64,000 nucleotides of DNA, from the NCBI GenBank assembly GCA_028689775.1, contig JAQVCM010000005.1, positions 62,001 to 126,000 of the forward strand, read 5' to 3'. The stretch is from Crocinitomicaceae bacterium. GTDB taxonomy: Bacteria > Bacteroidota > Bacteroidia > Flavobacteriales_D > Crocinitomicaceae. Under the pieces are notes generated by a model. The model ran no database searches and had not been told where the DNA came from. It saw only the letters and a list, made by a program, of their open reading frames with translations. Both the position numbers and the translations under genes were made by a program. Shown piece after piece: positions 1-8,561 of this stretch (within the stretch, counting starts at the first letter, position 1; each line of letters begins with the position of its first letter).

Positions 1-1315
1 CAACTGCTAAGTCAAATAAGTTTGGTGGTAATTCGTATTTCCAGATATCTGCTTTGAATTCAGTTTTACTTTTTCTTTCTGATGTAAAGTAACCTGTTCT
101 TGGTGTATGTTCAACAATTGCATAATCGTTATACTCAGAGTTGATAGGCATTCCAAGATTTTTTGGATTTTCCCATTTGTTTTCATCTCCAACTTTAGTT
201 GCACGGTAAATGTCTAATCCACCTAAACCAAGCAAACCATCTGTTGCATAAAATAAATCTCCGTTTTCAGCAAATGTTGGAAACAATTCATTTCCTGGTG
301 TGTTGATACCAGCACCCATGTTGATTGGAGTAGCCCAACTGTCAGATCTTCTATCGTACGTCGTGTACCAAAGATCACGGCCACCAAATCCTCCAGCCAT
401 GTCTGAAGCGAAGATCAAGAATCTTCCATCAGCTGATACGCAAGGATGTCCAACAGAGATAGAATCGTTGTTTTTCAAAATCAATTTAGTTGGTTTTCCC
501 CAGCTTTTTCCCGATAAATCAGAAACCCAGATGTCACAACCTAAATTTTGTTTTTTAACGCTCGGACATCTTGTAAAGAACATTTTCTTTCCACGACCAT
601 CAAAGCAAACGGTTCCTTCATTGTCTTCTGTATTTATTTCCTCACCTACAATTGGCTTTGGAGCCATCCAGTTTCCTTTTTTGTCTAATTCAGCAACCCA
701 AAGGTCCATGTAGTTTTCTCCACTTCTTGGATCAATACCACCTTTGTCAGATTTAGAGACGCTATACACCATTTGGGAGTTTTTTCTGTCTCCAAACATC
801 GGGGCCATATCAATTCCTTTGCTGTTTAACTTGTCTTCGTTTGTAACAATGTGACGCGTTTTTGAAGCAACAAAATCATCTTGTTTTTCACAAGATTTGA
901 TTCCAATTTCTCCTCGACTGTCTGTAGGTACTAATGCTTTGTATAGCTCATAGTTTTCTTTCGCTTTCTTCAAGTTTCTCATCATAAGATACATGTCGGC
1001 ATTGTAGAGATAAACCAATGGCTCTACTTCTTGAAACTTCAGTAAAATTGCTTTCTCGTACCACTCGACCGCTAATTTTGGATTTTCTGTTTGTCTATAA
1101 CATTCACCAGTTTTGTAAGCCATGTCACCTTTAAGCTTCATTGCTCCAGCACCTTTACGAACTATTTTAGTATACGCAAAGGCACATTTTTCAGCAGCTT
1201 CTGAATATCGTTCTTCGCGATATTTTTCGTTTGCTTCTTTGACATGATTTTTTTGAGCTTGTGCGAGCCACGAAAAGCCTACAAAAAAGATTGACAAGAG
1301 TAGTTTAAATTTCAT
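1..1315 (-). CDS. PorE-like TPR/PD40/OmpA-family protein, 3' end outside window
   Basis: The reverse strand is open from an ATG at 1315 to the window edge (438 codons). It begins with a signal peptide (about residues 1-20, ending AQA). A TPR-like helical region follows (about 22-150), then PD40/WD40-like propeller repeats (about 165-430) with typical phrases such as SADGRFLIFASD and GGLDIYRA. The visible part ends at PPNLFDL, where related proteins start a carboxypeptidase-regulatory-like domain before a C-terminal OmpA peptidoglycan-binding domain. This order matches PorE, a periplasmic anchor of the type IX secretion system. The OmpA part lies outside, so a general OmpA-family assignment is the safer reading. 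Confidence 0.8.
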   Translation of the reverse strand, partial: MKFKLLLSIFFVGFSWLAQAQKNHVKEANEKYREERYSEAAEKCAFAYTKIVRKGAGAMKLKGDMAYKTGECYRQTENPKLAVEWYEKAILLKFQEVEPLVYLYNADMYLMMRNLKKAKENYELYKALVPTDSRGEIGIKSCEKQDDFVASKTRHIVTNEDKLNSKGIDMAPMFGDRKNSQMVYSVSKSDKGGIDPRSGENYMDLWVAELDKKGNWMAPKPIVGEEINTEDNEGTVCFDGRGKKMFFTRCPSVKKQNLGCDIWVSDLSGKSWGKPTKLILKNNDSISVGHPCVSADGRFLIFASDMAGGFGGRDLWYTTYDRRSDSWATPINMGAGINTPGNELFPTFAENGDLFYATDGLLGLGGLDIYRATKVGDENKWENPKNLGMPINSEYNDYAIVEHTPRTGYFTSERKSKTEFKADIWKYELPPNLFDLAV

Positions 1316-1505
1316 ATATCTTTATTTATTATCATAAATCAACCCCGAATTAAGCTATAATTTTTCTCTTTACCAATATTCTTGACTCAATTATTAAATA
1401 TTTATTTTAAAAAGAACATTGATTTTCTTGAAATTTATTTGTAAAATCGTGATAGTTAGTAATTTGATTGTTATTAACAACGCTCGAGATGATTTTGTTA
1501 AAAAT

Positions 1506-2549
1506 TTATTCTATTTGCATATTTTGGGTGTATTTTTCCCATTTTGCTATTATTTCTTGAAATCCTGTCGCTAGTTCTGAATTAAATTGCATCCACTCTT
1601 TGGTGATCGGATGGGTGAAACCTAAAGTTTTAGCATGCAAGGCTTGTCCAGGTACTAAGTTGAAACAATTTTCTATGAATTGCTTGTATTTGGTGTGCGT
1701 TGTACCTCTTAAGATGGTGTCACCACCGTATTCGATGTCATGGAACAAAGGATGTCCAATGTGCTTCATGTGAACCCGAATTTGATGTGTTCTTCCCGTT
1801 TCAAGTTGACATTCAACTAAAGTGACCATTCCAAATCGTTGCAATACTTTGTAATGTGTAACTGCGTGTTTTCCTTGATCTCCTTCTGGAAAAACGGCCA
1901 TCATTTTTCTGTTCTTCAAGGACCGTCCGATGTTGCCTTCTACAACACCTTCTTCTTCTTTCACATCTCCCCAAACCAAGGCGTGGTATCTTCGTTCAGT
2001 TGTGCGATCAAAAAATTGCTTGGATAAGTCTGTTAAAACTTGTTCCGTTTTAGCAATCACCATGATGCCGGTTGTGTGTTTATCCAAACGGTGAACCAAA
2101 CCTGGTCTTCCATAATAGTTTTCGGTTTTTGTAGGAAGATTATCAAAGTGATAAATCATCGCATTCACCAATGTTCCGGTGTAATTTCCGTAAGCTGGGT
2201 GAACGACCATATTTGCAGGTTTATTCACAATCGCCAAGTATTCATCTTCGTATACGATGTCAATCGGAATGTTTTCCGCAATCAATTCAATTTCTCGAAC
2301 TGGATAAGGTAAAACTACTGAAATCTCATCGCCCGGTTTAACTTTGTAGTTTTGCTTTACAGCTACTTTGTTGGCTAAGATTGTTCCGCTTTTGGCAGCG
2401 TTTTGAATTTTATTTCTGGATGTGTTTGGCAAACGATCCAAAAGGAATTTATCGATTCTAACAACTTCCTGACCGGGATCTGCTTTTATAAAATGATGTT
2501 CAAATAATTCTTCATCATCATTTTCTAATTCCTCTATTTCTTCTGACAT
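1506..2549 (-). CDS. RluA-family 23S rRNA/tRNA pseudouridine synthase (RluD-like)
   Basis: The 347-residue protein has an acidic N-terminus, an S4 RNA-binding domain (about 29-80) and an RluA catalytic domain. The active-site motif HRLDKHTTGIMVIAK places the catalytic aspartate at about D156, and ETGRTHQIRVHMKHIGHPL is the conserved RluA C-terminal motif. Enzymes of this type isomerise uridine to pseudouridine in rRNA or tRNA. The S4 domain and length fit the RluC/RluD branch; which uridines are modified cannot be read from sequence. It stands alone: the next gene downstream on the same strand is the PorE-like gene, 190 bp away. A TAATTTTG box lies about 50 bp upstream of the start. Confidence 0.9.
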   Translation of the reverse strand: MSEEIEELENDDEELFEHHFIKADPGQEVVRIDKFLLDRLPNTSRNKIQNAAKSGTILANKVAVKQNYKVKPGDEISVVLPYPVREIELIAENIPIDIVYEDEYLAIVNKPANMVVHPAYGNYTGTLVNAMIYHFDNLPTKTENYYGRPGLVHRLDKHTTGIMVIAKTEQVLTDLSKQFFDRTTERRYHALVWGDVKEEEGVVEGNIGRSLKNRKMMAVFPEGDQGKHAVTHYKVLQRFGMVTLVECQLETGRTHQIRVHMKHIGHPLFHDIEYGGDTILRGTTHTKYKQFIENCFNLVPGQALHAKTLGFTHPITKEWMQFNSELATGFQEIIAKWEKYTQNMQIE

Positions 2550-2639
2550 TTAATTCTTTGAATGAGTTTCAATTGATATAATTGTAAGCGCAAAATTAAA
2601 CATTTTTTCTTGGAAAAAGGCTGTGTTTTTTTATGAGAA

Positions 2640-3070
2640 CCTGCATTTATACGACTTCGCTCGTCCTTTTGAAGGAGTTTTCGACTGCGGAATCTTTTTT
2701 CTCGAGTTCTTTCTCAACAACAAAAAAGATTCCTCCAGAACCGAAACTAAAAAAATGCGACAAACCCTTCAATTGGAATGCGGCTTTAGCCCATTCAAAT
2801 GAAAAACTGGAAAGAGAATCTGGCTTTAGCCAAAAAATTTACCAGCTTCAATTGCAATCCATAAATCCTCAACAACAAAAAAGATTCGTCCAGAACCGAA
2901 ACAGAAAAAGTTCCGTTCCTGTTCGGAAGGACGTGTTCATACACGTGTTTTTCAAATACTCAAAAGCCTAGCTTTTGAGTATTTGCATTTAGCCGACAGC
3001 GCTCGTCATTCCGAAGGAGTTTGCGACTGAAATATAGTGTGTTTTACAAACATTGGAGGAATCTTTTTTC
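2640..3070. repeat. Mosaic of intergenic repeats and hairpins, no gene
   Basis: The 735-bp gap between the pseudouridine synthase and the suf promoter holds no convincing gene. A 35-bp unit occurs twice with one mismatch (2713-2747 and 2868-2902; core CAACAACAAAAAAGATTC). A second module containing GCTCGTC, GAAGGAGTTT and CGACTG occurs near 2645-2690 and again near 2985-3030. GGAATCTTTTTT (2689-2700) pairs with AAAAAAGATTCC (2722-2733), and a perfect 15-bp hairpin sits at 2953-2985. A 112-codon frame at 2633-2971 is composed of these units and is not credible as protein. Confidence 0.65.
2953..2985. repeat. Perfect 15-bp inverted repeat with 3-nt loop
   Basis: CAAATACTCAAAAGC (2953-2967) and GCTTTTGAGTATTTG (2971-2985) are exact reverse complements around CTA. 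No T-tract follows on either strand, so it is not a standard intrinsic terminator. It lies in the repeat mosaic upstream of the suf operon, next to a smaller palindrome ACGTG-N6-CACGT (about 2930-2945). Confidence 0.7.
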
Positions 3071-3178
3071 TTTTCACCATTTGATTTTTTTGTGTCTTGT
3101 CCTTTTAGATTATAAACACGATTTTCGTTCTTATTTCCCAACTGTTTCAATCACTTTCTATATAATATCTATTTTTTG

Positions 3179-3209
3179 TTGCACCAATACCATAAATTAG
3201 GTATTTTTG
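3179..3209 (+). promoter_or_regulatory. Bacteroidota-type promoter of the suf operon
   Basis: TTG at 3179-3181 and TATTTTTG at 3202-3209 are 20 bp apart, matching the Bacteroidota -33/-7 pattern (TTG, 17-23 bp, TAnnTTTG). Transcription would begin near 3214, about 70 bases before the first suf gene. Confidence 0.6.
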
Positions 3210-3223
3210 TACCAAAATTTAGT

Positions 3224-3248
3224 TTTATTTAGATTAAGTCTAAATAAA
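3224..3248. promoter_or_regulatory. Operator-like palindrome in the suf leader
   Basis: TTTATTTAGA (3224-3233) and TCTAAATAAA (3239-3248) form a perfect 10-bp inverted repeat around TTAAG, beginning about ten bases after the predicted transcription start. The position suits a repressor site for an iron or Fe-S responsive regulator. I do not recognise the regulator, and a short leader hairpin is the alternative. Confidence 0.45.
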
Positions 3249-3284
3249 GACATCAGTTTTTAATTGTTTAAATTGTTTTAAATT

Positions 3285-3608
3285 ATGATAACAGTTACAG
3301 ATTCAGCTAAAAAACAAGCACTTCGCTTGATGGAAGATGATAACAAAGAAGGTTATTTCATTCGTGTTGGTGTTGAAGGTGGTGGTTGCTCCGGTTTGAT
3401 GTACCAACTTACTTTTGACAACGAAGATAAAGAAGGAGATAGAGAGTTTTTCGACAACGACATTAGAGTGGTTGTTGATAAGAAAAGCTATTTATACCTA
3501 ATTGGAACCATTTTAGATTTTTCAGGAGGTTTAAATGGTAAGGGTTTTATTTTTAAAAATCCGAATGCGGATAGAACTTGTGGATGTGGCGAAAGCTTCG
3601 CTGTATAA
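3285..3608 (+). CDS. sufA: A-type Fe-S carrier (HesB/IscA/SufA family)
   Basis: This 107-residue protein has the three conserved cysteines of A-type iron-sulfur carriers: C35 in GGGCSG and C99/C101 in the C-terminal CGCGESF. Such proteins accept an Fe-S cluster from the SufBCD scaffold and pass it to target apoproteins. It is the first gene of the suf operon, 43 bp ahead of sufB, which favours the name SufA; IscA and ErpA belong to the same family and sequence alone does not separate them. The spacer to sufB holds a small imperfect hairpin (GTGTAT-N5-ATACGT) with GU pairs. Confidence 0.88.
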   Translation: MITVTDSAKKQALRLMEDDNKEGYFIRVGVEGGGCSGLMYQLTFDNEDKEGDREFFDNDIRVVVDKKSYLYLIGTILDFSGGLNGKGFIFKNPNADRTCGCGESFAV

Positions 3609-3651
3609 AGGACGTGTATTATAGATACGTGTTTAAAATTTTAAATTCAAA

Positions 3652-5103
3652 ATGAATTATACCGAAAACGAATTAGCAAAAGACCTAGAAAATCAGGAGT
3701 ACAAATTTGGTTTTGTTACTGATATTCAGTCTGACCAGGCCCCAAAAGGTTTGGATGAAAGTATTATACGGTTCATTTCAGCTAAAAAAGAAGAACCAGA
3801 GTGGATGCTTGATTATAGATTAAAAGCATTTAAAGTTTGGCAAGAGATGACGGAGCCGGAATGGGCACACGTTCGCTATGAAAAGCCCGATTTTCAAGAC
3901 ATCATCTACTATTCGGCGCCAAAGCAAACCAAGAAGTACGAAAGTTGGGATGATGTGGATCCAGAAATGAAAGAAACCATGAAAAAATTGGGGATTTCTA
4001 TGGAAGAACAAAAAAGATTGACGGGTACAAACGTTGCAATGGATTTCGTAATGGATTCTGTTTCTGTAGCTACTTCTTTCAAAGCAAAATTACTTGAATT
4101 GGGAATTATCTTTTGCGCTTTTTCGGATGCAGTTAGAGATTACCCAGAATTGGTTCAAAAATACATGGGAACAGTTGTTCCAACAGGCGATAACTTTTAT
4201 GCTGCTTTGAACAGCGCTGTTTTTACAGATGGTTCATTCTGCTATATTCCGAAAGGAGTTCGTTGTCCAATGGAACTTTCAACGTATTTTAGAATTAACG
4301 AAGGTGGAACGGGTCAATTTGAAAGAACACTTGTTGTTGCTGACGAAGGTGCATACGTTTCATACCTAGAAGGTTGTACTGCTCCAAGTAGAGATGAAAA
4401 TCAATTGCACGCGGCTGTTGTTGAGTTGATTGCGTTAGACGGTGCGGAAATTAAATATTCAACCGTTCAAAACTGGTATCCTGGAGATAAAGATGGTAAA
4501 GGTGGTGTTTTCAACTTCGTAACGAAGCGTGGAGTTTGTCACAAAGGATCTAAAATTTCTTGGACACAAGTTGAAACTGGTTCTGCAGTGACGTGGAAGT
4601 ATCCTTCTTGTATCTTGAAAGGCGACAATTCAGTTGGTGAGTTTTACTCAGTTGCTGTTACCAATCACCACCAGCAAGCGGATACGGGAACGAAAATGAT
4701 CCATTTAGGTAAAAACACCAAGAGTACGATTATCTCAAAAGGTGTTTCTGCTGGAAAATCAAGTAATTCATATCGAGGTTTGGTTCAGATTCATAAGAAT
4801 GCAGACAACGCAAGAAACTTCTCGCAATGTGATTCACTTTTGATGACGGATGAATGTGGTGCACACACATTTCCATACATCGAATGTAAAAATCCTTCCG
4901 CAAAAATTGAGCACGAAGCAACCACTTCTAAAATTGGTGAAGACCAAATCTTTTACTGTAACCAACGAGGTATCGATACCGAAAAAGCAATTAGTTTGAT
5001 TGTCAATGGATATTGTAAAGAAGTGTTGAACCAATTGCCAATGGAGTTTGCGGTTGAAGCACAGAAATTATTAGCGATTAGTTTAGAAGGATCCGTCGGG
5101 TAA
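3652..5103 (+). CDS. sufB: Fe-S cluster assembly scaffold SufB
   Basis: At 483 residues this is full length for SufB, the core subunit of the SufBC2D scaffold on which Fe-S clusters are built in the cytoplasm. Landmarks are [22 protein letters not shown] near residue 195, [10 protein letters not shown] near 240 with the conserved cysteine, and the C-terminal [19 protein letters not shown] beta-helix signature. It follows the A-type carrier and precedes sufC and sufD. The 153-bp spacer to sufC is unusually long for this operon and contains repeats. Confidence 0.97.
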   Translation: MNYTENELAKDLENQEYKFGFVTDIQSDQAPKGLDESIIRFISAKKEEPEWMLDYRLKAFKVWQEMTEPEWAHVRYEKPDFQDIIYYSAPKQTKKYESWDDVDPEMKETMKKLGISMEEQKRLTGTNVAMDFVMDSVSVATSFKAKLLELGIIFCAFSDAVRDYPELVQKYMGTVVPTGDNFYAALNSAVFTDGSFCYIPKGVRCPMELSTYFRINEGGTGQFERTLVVADEGAYVSYLEGCTAPSRDENQLHAAVVELIALDGAEIKYSTVQNWYPGDKDGKGGVFNFVTKRGVCHKGSKISWTQVETGSAVTWKYPSCILKGDNSVGEFYSVAVTNHHQQADTGTKMIHLGKNTKSTIISKGVSAGKSSNSYRGLVQIHKNADNARNFSQCDSLLMTDECGAHTFPYIECKNPSAKIEHEATTSKIGEDQIFYCNQRGIDTEKAISLIVNGYCKEVLNQLPMEFAVEAQKLLAISLEGSVG

Positions 5104-5105
5104 AA

Positions 5106-5145
5106 GGGATTGGCAAATTTCAGATGGGATTAGCAAATTTCAGAT
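5106..5145 (+). repeat. 20-bp tandem duplication in the sufB-sufC spacer
   Basis: GGGATTGGCAAATTTCAGAT (5106-5125) is followed directly by a copy with one change (5126-5145), then by a partial third copy. Near 5221-5249 the motif recurs inverted as AATCTGCAATTTGTAATTT, so the 153-bp spacer could fold on itself. Confidence 0.6.
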
Positions 5146-5256
5146 AGCAAATTGCAAATGAAAAAAAATTAAAGTAGAATTAAAACACGATTGTAAATTT
5201 AGGATGGCACTCTCAACCTGCCAATCTGTAATCTGCAATTTGTAATTTATAAAAAG

Positions 5257-6009
5257 ATGATAACAATAAAAAACTTACACGCCTCAATCGATGGCAAGGA
5301 GATATTAAAAGGATTAAACTTAACCGTTAATCCAGGTGAAGTTCACGCAATCATGGGACCAAACGGTGCTGGGAAAAGTACCTTGGCCTCGGTTTTAGCG
5401 GGTAGAGAAGAATACGAAGTAACGGAAGGATCAGTTGATTTTGAAGGAAAAGATTTGTTGGACATGTCTGTTGAAAATAGAGCTCGTGAGGGTGTTTTCT
5501 TGGCGTTCCAATATCCGGTTGAAATTCCAGGTGTTTCAAACATCAACTTTTTACGTACTGCTTTGAATGAAATCAAGGAGTATAAAAAAGAGCCAACTTT
5601 GACGGCGAAAGAATTCATGGCTTTGGTGAAAGAAAAATCAAAAATCGTTGAATTGGATCCTAAATTGGCTTCTCGTGCAGTAAACGAAGGTTTCTCTGGA
5701 GGTGAGAAAAAAAGAAATGAAATTTTCCAAATGGCGATGTTAGATCCGAAATTGGCAATCTTAGATGAAACGGATTCTGGTTTGGACATCGACGCATTGA
5801 GAATCGTTGCAAATGGGGTTAATACCTTGAAGTCTGACAAGAATGCAGTGATTATGATTACGCACTACCAACGTTTGTTGGACTACATCGTTCCAGATTT
5901 CGTTCACGTTTTATACGATGGAAAAATTGTGAAAACTGGTCCGAAAGAATTGGCATTGGAATTAGAAGAAAAAGGATACGATTGGATCAAAGAAGAGATC
6001 GAACATTAA
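5257..6009 (+). CDS. sufC: Fe-S assembly ATPase SufC
   Basis: This is the 250-residue ABC-type ATPase of the SufBCD complex. It has a Walker A motif GPNGAGKST (34-42), the Suf-specific signature FSGGEKKRNEI (146-156), Walker B with LAILDETDSGLD (166-177) and the switch histidine in ITHYQ (H203). There are no membrane segments; the protein powers conformational change of SufB-SufD during cluster assembly. It is 12 bp upstream of sufD. Confidence 0.97.
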   Translation: MITIKNLHASIDGKEILKGLNLTVNPGEVHAIMGPNGAGKSTLASVLAGREEYEVTEGSVDFEGKDLLDMSVENRAREGVFLAFQYPVEIPGVSNINFLRTALNEIKEYKKEPTLTAKEFMALVKEKSKIVELDPKLASRAVNEGFSGGEKKRNEIFQMAMLDPKLAILDETDSGLDIDALRIVANGVNTLKSDKNAVIMITHYQRLLDYIVPDFVHVLYDGKIVKTGPKELALELEEKGYDWIKEEIEH

Positions 6010-6021
6010 AAGCATCAAATC

Positions 6022-7317
6022 ATGAATAATGAAATTACAATGGATTCAGTTTTCGAAGTCAAAGACTTGAGATTGGATCAAAACAAGAAATTTCATGTTT
6101 TAGCGAAGGATAAAAGAGAAGAGGCTTTAGAAATAATGAATCGTCTCAATTTTCCAACGACTCGAAATGAAGCATGGAAATATACACGTGTTGCGAAAAT
6201 TAAGAATTCGAAATTTTCAATCAGTGATCAAGAAACAATTGACTCCGTTTCACACAAATTGATTCCAGGATTGGACGGTTCACTTTTGGTTTTCGTAAAC
6301 GGATTTTATAAAGCAGAATTGTCAAACATCGTCCCAGAAACTGGACTTTCTATTTCTCCAATGAGTGATTTAGATACAAGTTCTTGGACGAAACAACACC
6401 TTGGAACAGTAATCACCGATGAAAAGGAGGAATTTTTCTCAGCGATGAATACAGCTTATGCGTCGGACGGTGTTGCAATTAAGATTGATAAAAACACATC
6501 TGTAAAAGATGGAATTCAGGTTCTATTCATTTCTACAGGTGAAAATGTTTTTGCAGCAACAAGAAACGTAATCGTATGTGAAGATTTTTCACAGGCACAT
6601 TTAACGATTGAGTTCTTTAGCGAAAACGCAAACAACTGTTTCCACAACACGGCAACAGAAATCATCGTTGGAAAAAATGCAAAAATTACCATCGATAAAA
6701 TTCAAAACGAAAATCCTTCGGCGTTGAGTGTGTCAACAGAACGCGTTCGTCAGCATCAAGATTCTACATTCTACATCAATACGATCACTTTAGATGGTGG
6801 TTTGATTCGCAATAACTTGACAATCGATGTCGCAGGAAACAATTGCGAAACAAACATGGCAGGTGTTTACATCTTGAGCGGAAAACAGCACGTGGATAAC
6901 AATACAATTGTGGATCACCAAGTAGCAAATTGTAATTCGAACGAACTTTACAAAGGGGTGATGTCGGATGATTCAACTGCTGTTTTTAGTGGAAAGGTAT
7001 TTGTTCGTAAAGACGCTCAAAAAATCAACGCTTTTCAATCAAACGGAAACGTTTTAATTGGAAACAATGCATCGGTTAACTCCAAACCAGCTTTGGAAAT
7101 TTATGCAGATGACGTAAAATGTTCTCACGGTTCTACAACCGGTCAACTAGACGAAGAAGCGATTTTCTACTTGCGTGCTCGTGGAATGTCAGAAACTTCT
7201 GCTCGTGCATTGATGGTCTCTGCCTTCATCATGGAAGCATTGGAAAAAGTTGAAAATGAAAGCGTTCGTGCCTATATTGATCATGTTTTATTAGAAAAAT
7301 TTGGCTGGGAATTTTAA
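6022..7317 (+). CDS. sufD: Fe-S cluster assembly protein SufD
   Basis: The 431-residue protein is a SufD paralogue of SufB. The N-terminal part carries TTRNEAWKYTRV, the usual SufD opening, and the C-terminal part has the beta-helix and helical end KCSHGSTTGQLDEEAIFYLRARG shared with SufB. It partners SufB in the scaffold and helps iron entry. The operon ends here with a hairpin terminator at 7340-7371. The cysteine desulfurase sufS and sufE, often directly downstream in related genomes, are not in this window. Confidence 0.95.
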   Translation: MNNEITMDSVFEVKDLRLDQNKKFHVLAKDKREEALEIMNRLNFPTTRNEAWKYTRVAKIKNSKFSISDQETIDSVSHKLIPGLDGSLLVFVNGFYKAELSNIVPETGLSISPMSDLDTSSWTKQHLGTVITDEKEEFFSAMNTAYASDGVAIKIDKNTSVKDGIQVLFISTGENVFAATRNVIVCEDFSQAHLTIEFFSENANNCFHNTATEIIVGKNAKITIDKIQNENPSALSVSTERVRQHQDSTFYINTITLDGGLIRNNLTIDVAGNNCETNMAGVYILSGKQHVDNNTIVDHQVANCNSNELYKGVMSDDSTAVFSGKVFVRKDAQKINAFQSNGNVLIGNNASVNSKPALEIYADDVKCSHGSTTGQLDEEAIFYLRARGMSETSARALMVSAFIMEALEKVENESVRAYIDHVLLEKFGWEF

Positions 7318-7339
7318 TTCTCGTTCAATGACATATAAG

Positions 7340-7371
7340 AATGCTGTTCTCCTAAGAGCGGCATTTTTTTT
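7340..7371 (+). terminator. Intrinsic terminator of the suf operon
   Basis: An imperfect hairpin (outer AATGC/GCATT, inner CTC/GAG) is followed by eight T residues, 23 bp after the sufD stop. Confidence 0.7.
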
Positions 7372-7683
7372 GCCACAGAAATTCTTATTGGGTTTAGCCA
7401 CGGACTATCAACGATACTGCTGTGCGGTCATGGATTATCTGCGATGCTGCCTTTGGCGGTAAAGTTGAAGTGTATTCCCGAATTTCACTGATTAATATTT
7501 CTTTTTCAGTGTAATTTAAAACGTCGTTTATGTCAAAATTAAAATCCGTGACCACGGCAGTAGCTACGAAGTAAATCCGTGGCAAAAAAAAACACGCATG
7601 TTCTTCAAAAAACTTCAGTGTCAAAGTTAAAATACCATTTAACACCCTAATTATACGCCAAGAAACGATAAAAATAGCTTTCT
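7372..7683. other. Non-coding gap with degenerate repeats
   Basis: No gene is supported. Two similar stretches of about 30 bp lie head to tail: CACGGACTATCAACGATACT near 7400 and CATGGATTATCTGCGATGCT near 7429. Words around CCGTGG and GCCACGG recur near 7398, 7545 and 7568, each close to a poly-A or poly-T tract. An 83-codon frame on the minus strand (7394-7645) shows no recognisable protein features. The stretch looks like decayed intergenic repeat. Confidence 0.45.
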
Positions 7684-7725
7684 TTGCACTTTATAAATAA
7701 AACACATCAAAAATCACGCAATTTC

Positions 7726-8460
7726 ATGGAAGAAGAACGTCTCGACAAAATTATTATGCAACGCGAATTATTCACTACTCGTGCTCGTTGTGAGCAAGTT
7801 ATTGAAGAGTTTGGCGTGTTGGTGAATGGAAAATTGGTTTTCAAACCAGGTAAGAAATTCCCAGTTGATGCGGAAATTGAATTAATCGCGGAAGAGATTC
7901 CATGGGTTTCTCGCGGTGCGTTGAAATTGATTCGAGCGATTGAAAATTGGGACATTGACTTTAAAGGAAAAGTGGTTTTAGACATCGGTGCTTCTACCGG
8001 CGGATTTACAGAAGTTGCTTTGGATCGCGGTGCAACCAAAGTATTTTCAGTTGATGTGGGCAAAGACCAGTTGCACGAGAGTTTGAGAAACAATCCAAAC
8101 GTGATTAGTTTTGAAAAAACACACGTGAGAGAATTAACACACAACCAAATTACAGATCCAATTGATATCTGTGTGATTGATGTTTCTTTCATTTCCATTC
8201 AAAAGGTTTTTCCATTCATTCAAGGTTTCTTGAAAGCTGGAGCTTCGGTAATCGCATTGATCAAACCTCAATTTGAAGTTGGAAAAGAAAACATCGGTAA
8301 AAACGGAATCGTGAAAAACAAAGGATTGTATCCAACCGTTTTATACAATGTAAGAATGAACGCGACTGAAAGCAATTTCACATACGTAGGTCACACTGAT
8401 TCACCGATTTTAGGTGGAGACGGAAACAAAGAGTTTTTGATGTATTTGACCAAAAACTAA
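7726..8460 (+). CDS. tlyA: TlyA-family rRNA 2'-O-methyltransferase
   Basis: The protein has an N-terminal S4 RNA-binding domain (about residues 4-62) and an FtsJ-like methyltransferase domain with the SAM-binding motif VLDIGASTGGFTEVAL, then VIDVSFISIQKV and ALIKPQFEVGK. TlyA enzymes methylate a cytidine of 23S rRNA, and in some species also 16S rRNA; the old name hemolysin does not fit a cytoplasmic methyltransferase. I chose the ATG at 7726 (244 residues) because the S4 domain begins immediately after it; an in-frame TTG at 7684 would add 14 unconserved residues. It seems monocistronic. Confidence 0.88.
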   Translation: MEEERLDKIIMQRELFTTRARCEQVIEEFGVLVNGKLVFKPGKKFPVDAEIELIAEEIPWVSRGALKLIRAIENWDIDFKGKVVLDIGASTGGFTEVALDRGATKVFSVDVGKDQLHESLRNNPNVISFEKTHVRELTHNQITDPIDICVIDVSFISIQKVFPFIQGFLKAGASVIALIKPQFEVGKENIGKNGIVKNKGLYPTVLYNVRMNATESNFTYVGHTDSPILGGDGNKEFLMYLTKN

Positions 8461-8504
8461 TTATTTATACCCCAGGAAGCGCTTTTAGGTTTGAATCCTT
8501 TTTT

Positions 8505-8512
8505 TAACTTTG
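8505..8512 (+). promoter_or_regulatory. Candidate -7 element before the nucleotide-sugar operon
   Basis: TAACTTTG fits TAnnTTTG exactly and lies about 50 bp before the first gene of the operon. The matching -33 TTG is not clear at the expected distance, so this is tentative. Confidence 0.35.
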
Positions 8513-8561
8513 CTTCTCTATTTAAGAATATACTGAACTCATTCAGAAACAAACGTTCAAG

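Noticed and set aside
300..713. 137-codon frame on the plus strand
   Set aside because: It lies antisense to the PorE-like gene, whose protein shows clear domain features; the plus-strand product resembles nothing.
2633..2971. 112-codon frame between rluA-type and suf genes
   Set aside because: It is composed of intergenic repeat units and its stop lies in the loop of a hairpin; no protein character.
2953..2985. Intrinsic terminator
   Set aside because: The stem is strong, but no T-tract follows on either strand and no gene ends just before it.
5343..5840. 165-codon frame antisense to sufC
   Set aside because: SufC is certain by its ABC motifs; the antisense frame is a by-product of codon bias.
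7394..7645. 83-codon frame on the minus strand
   Set aside because: It lies in degenerate repeat and has no recognisable family, signal or neighbour support.
7726..8460. Hemolysin
   Set aside because: The TlyA name persists in databases, but S4 and SAM-methyltransferase motifs show an rRNA methylase with no export signal.
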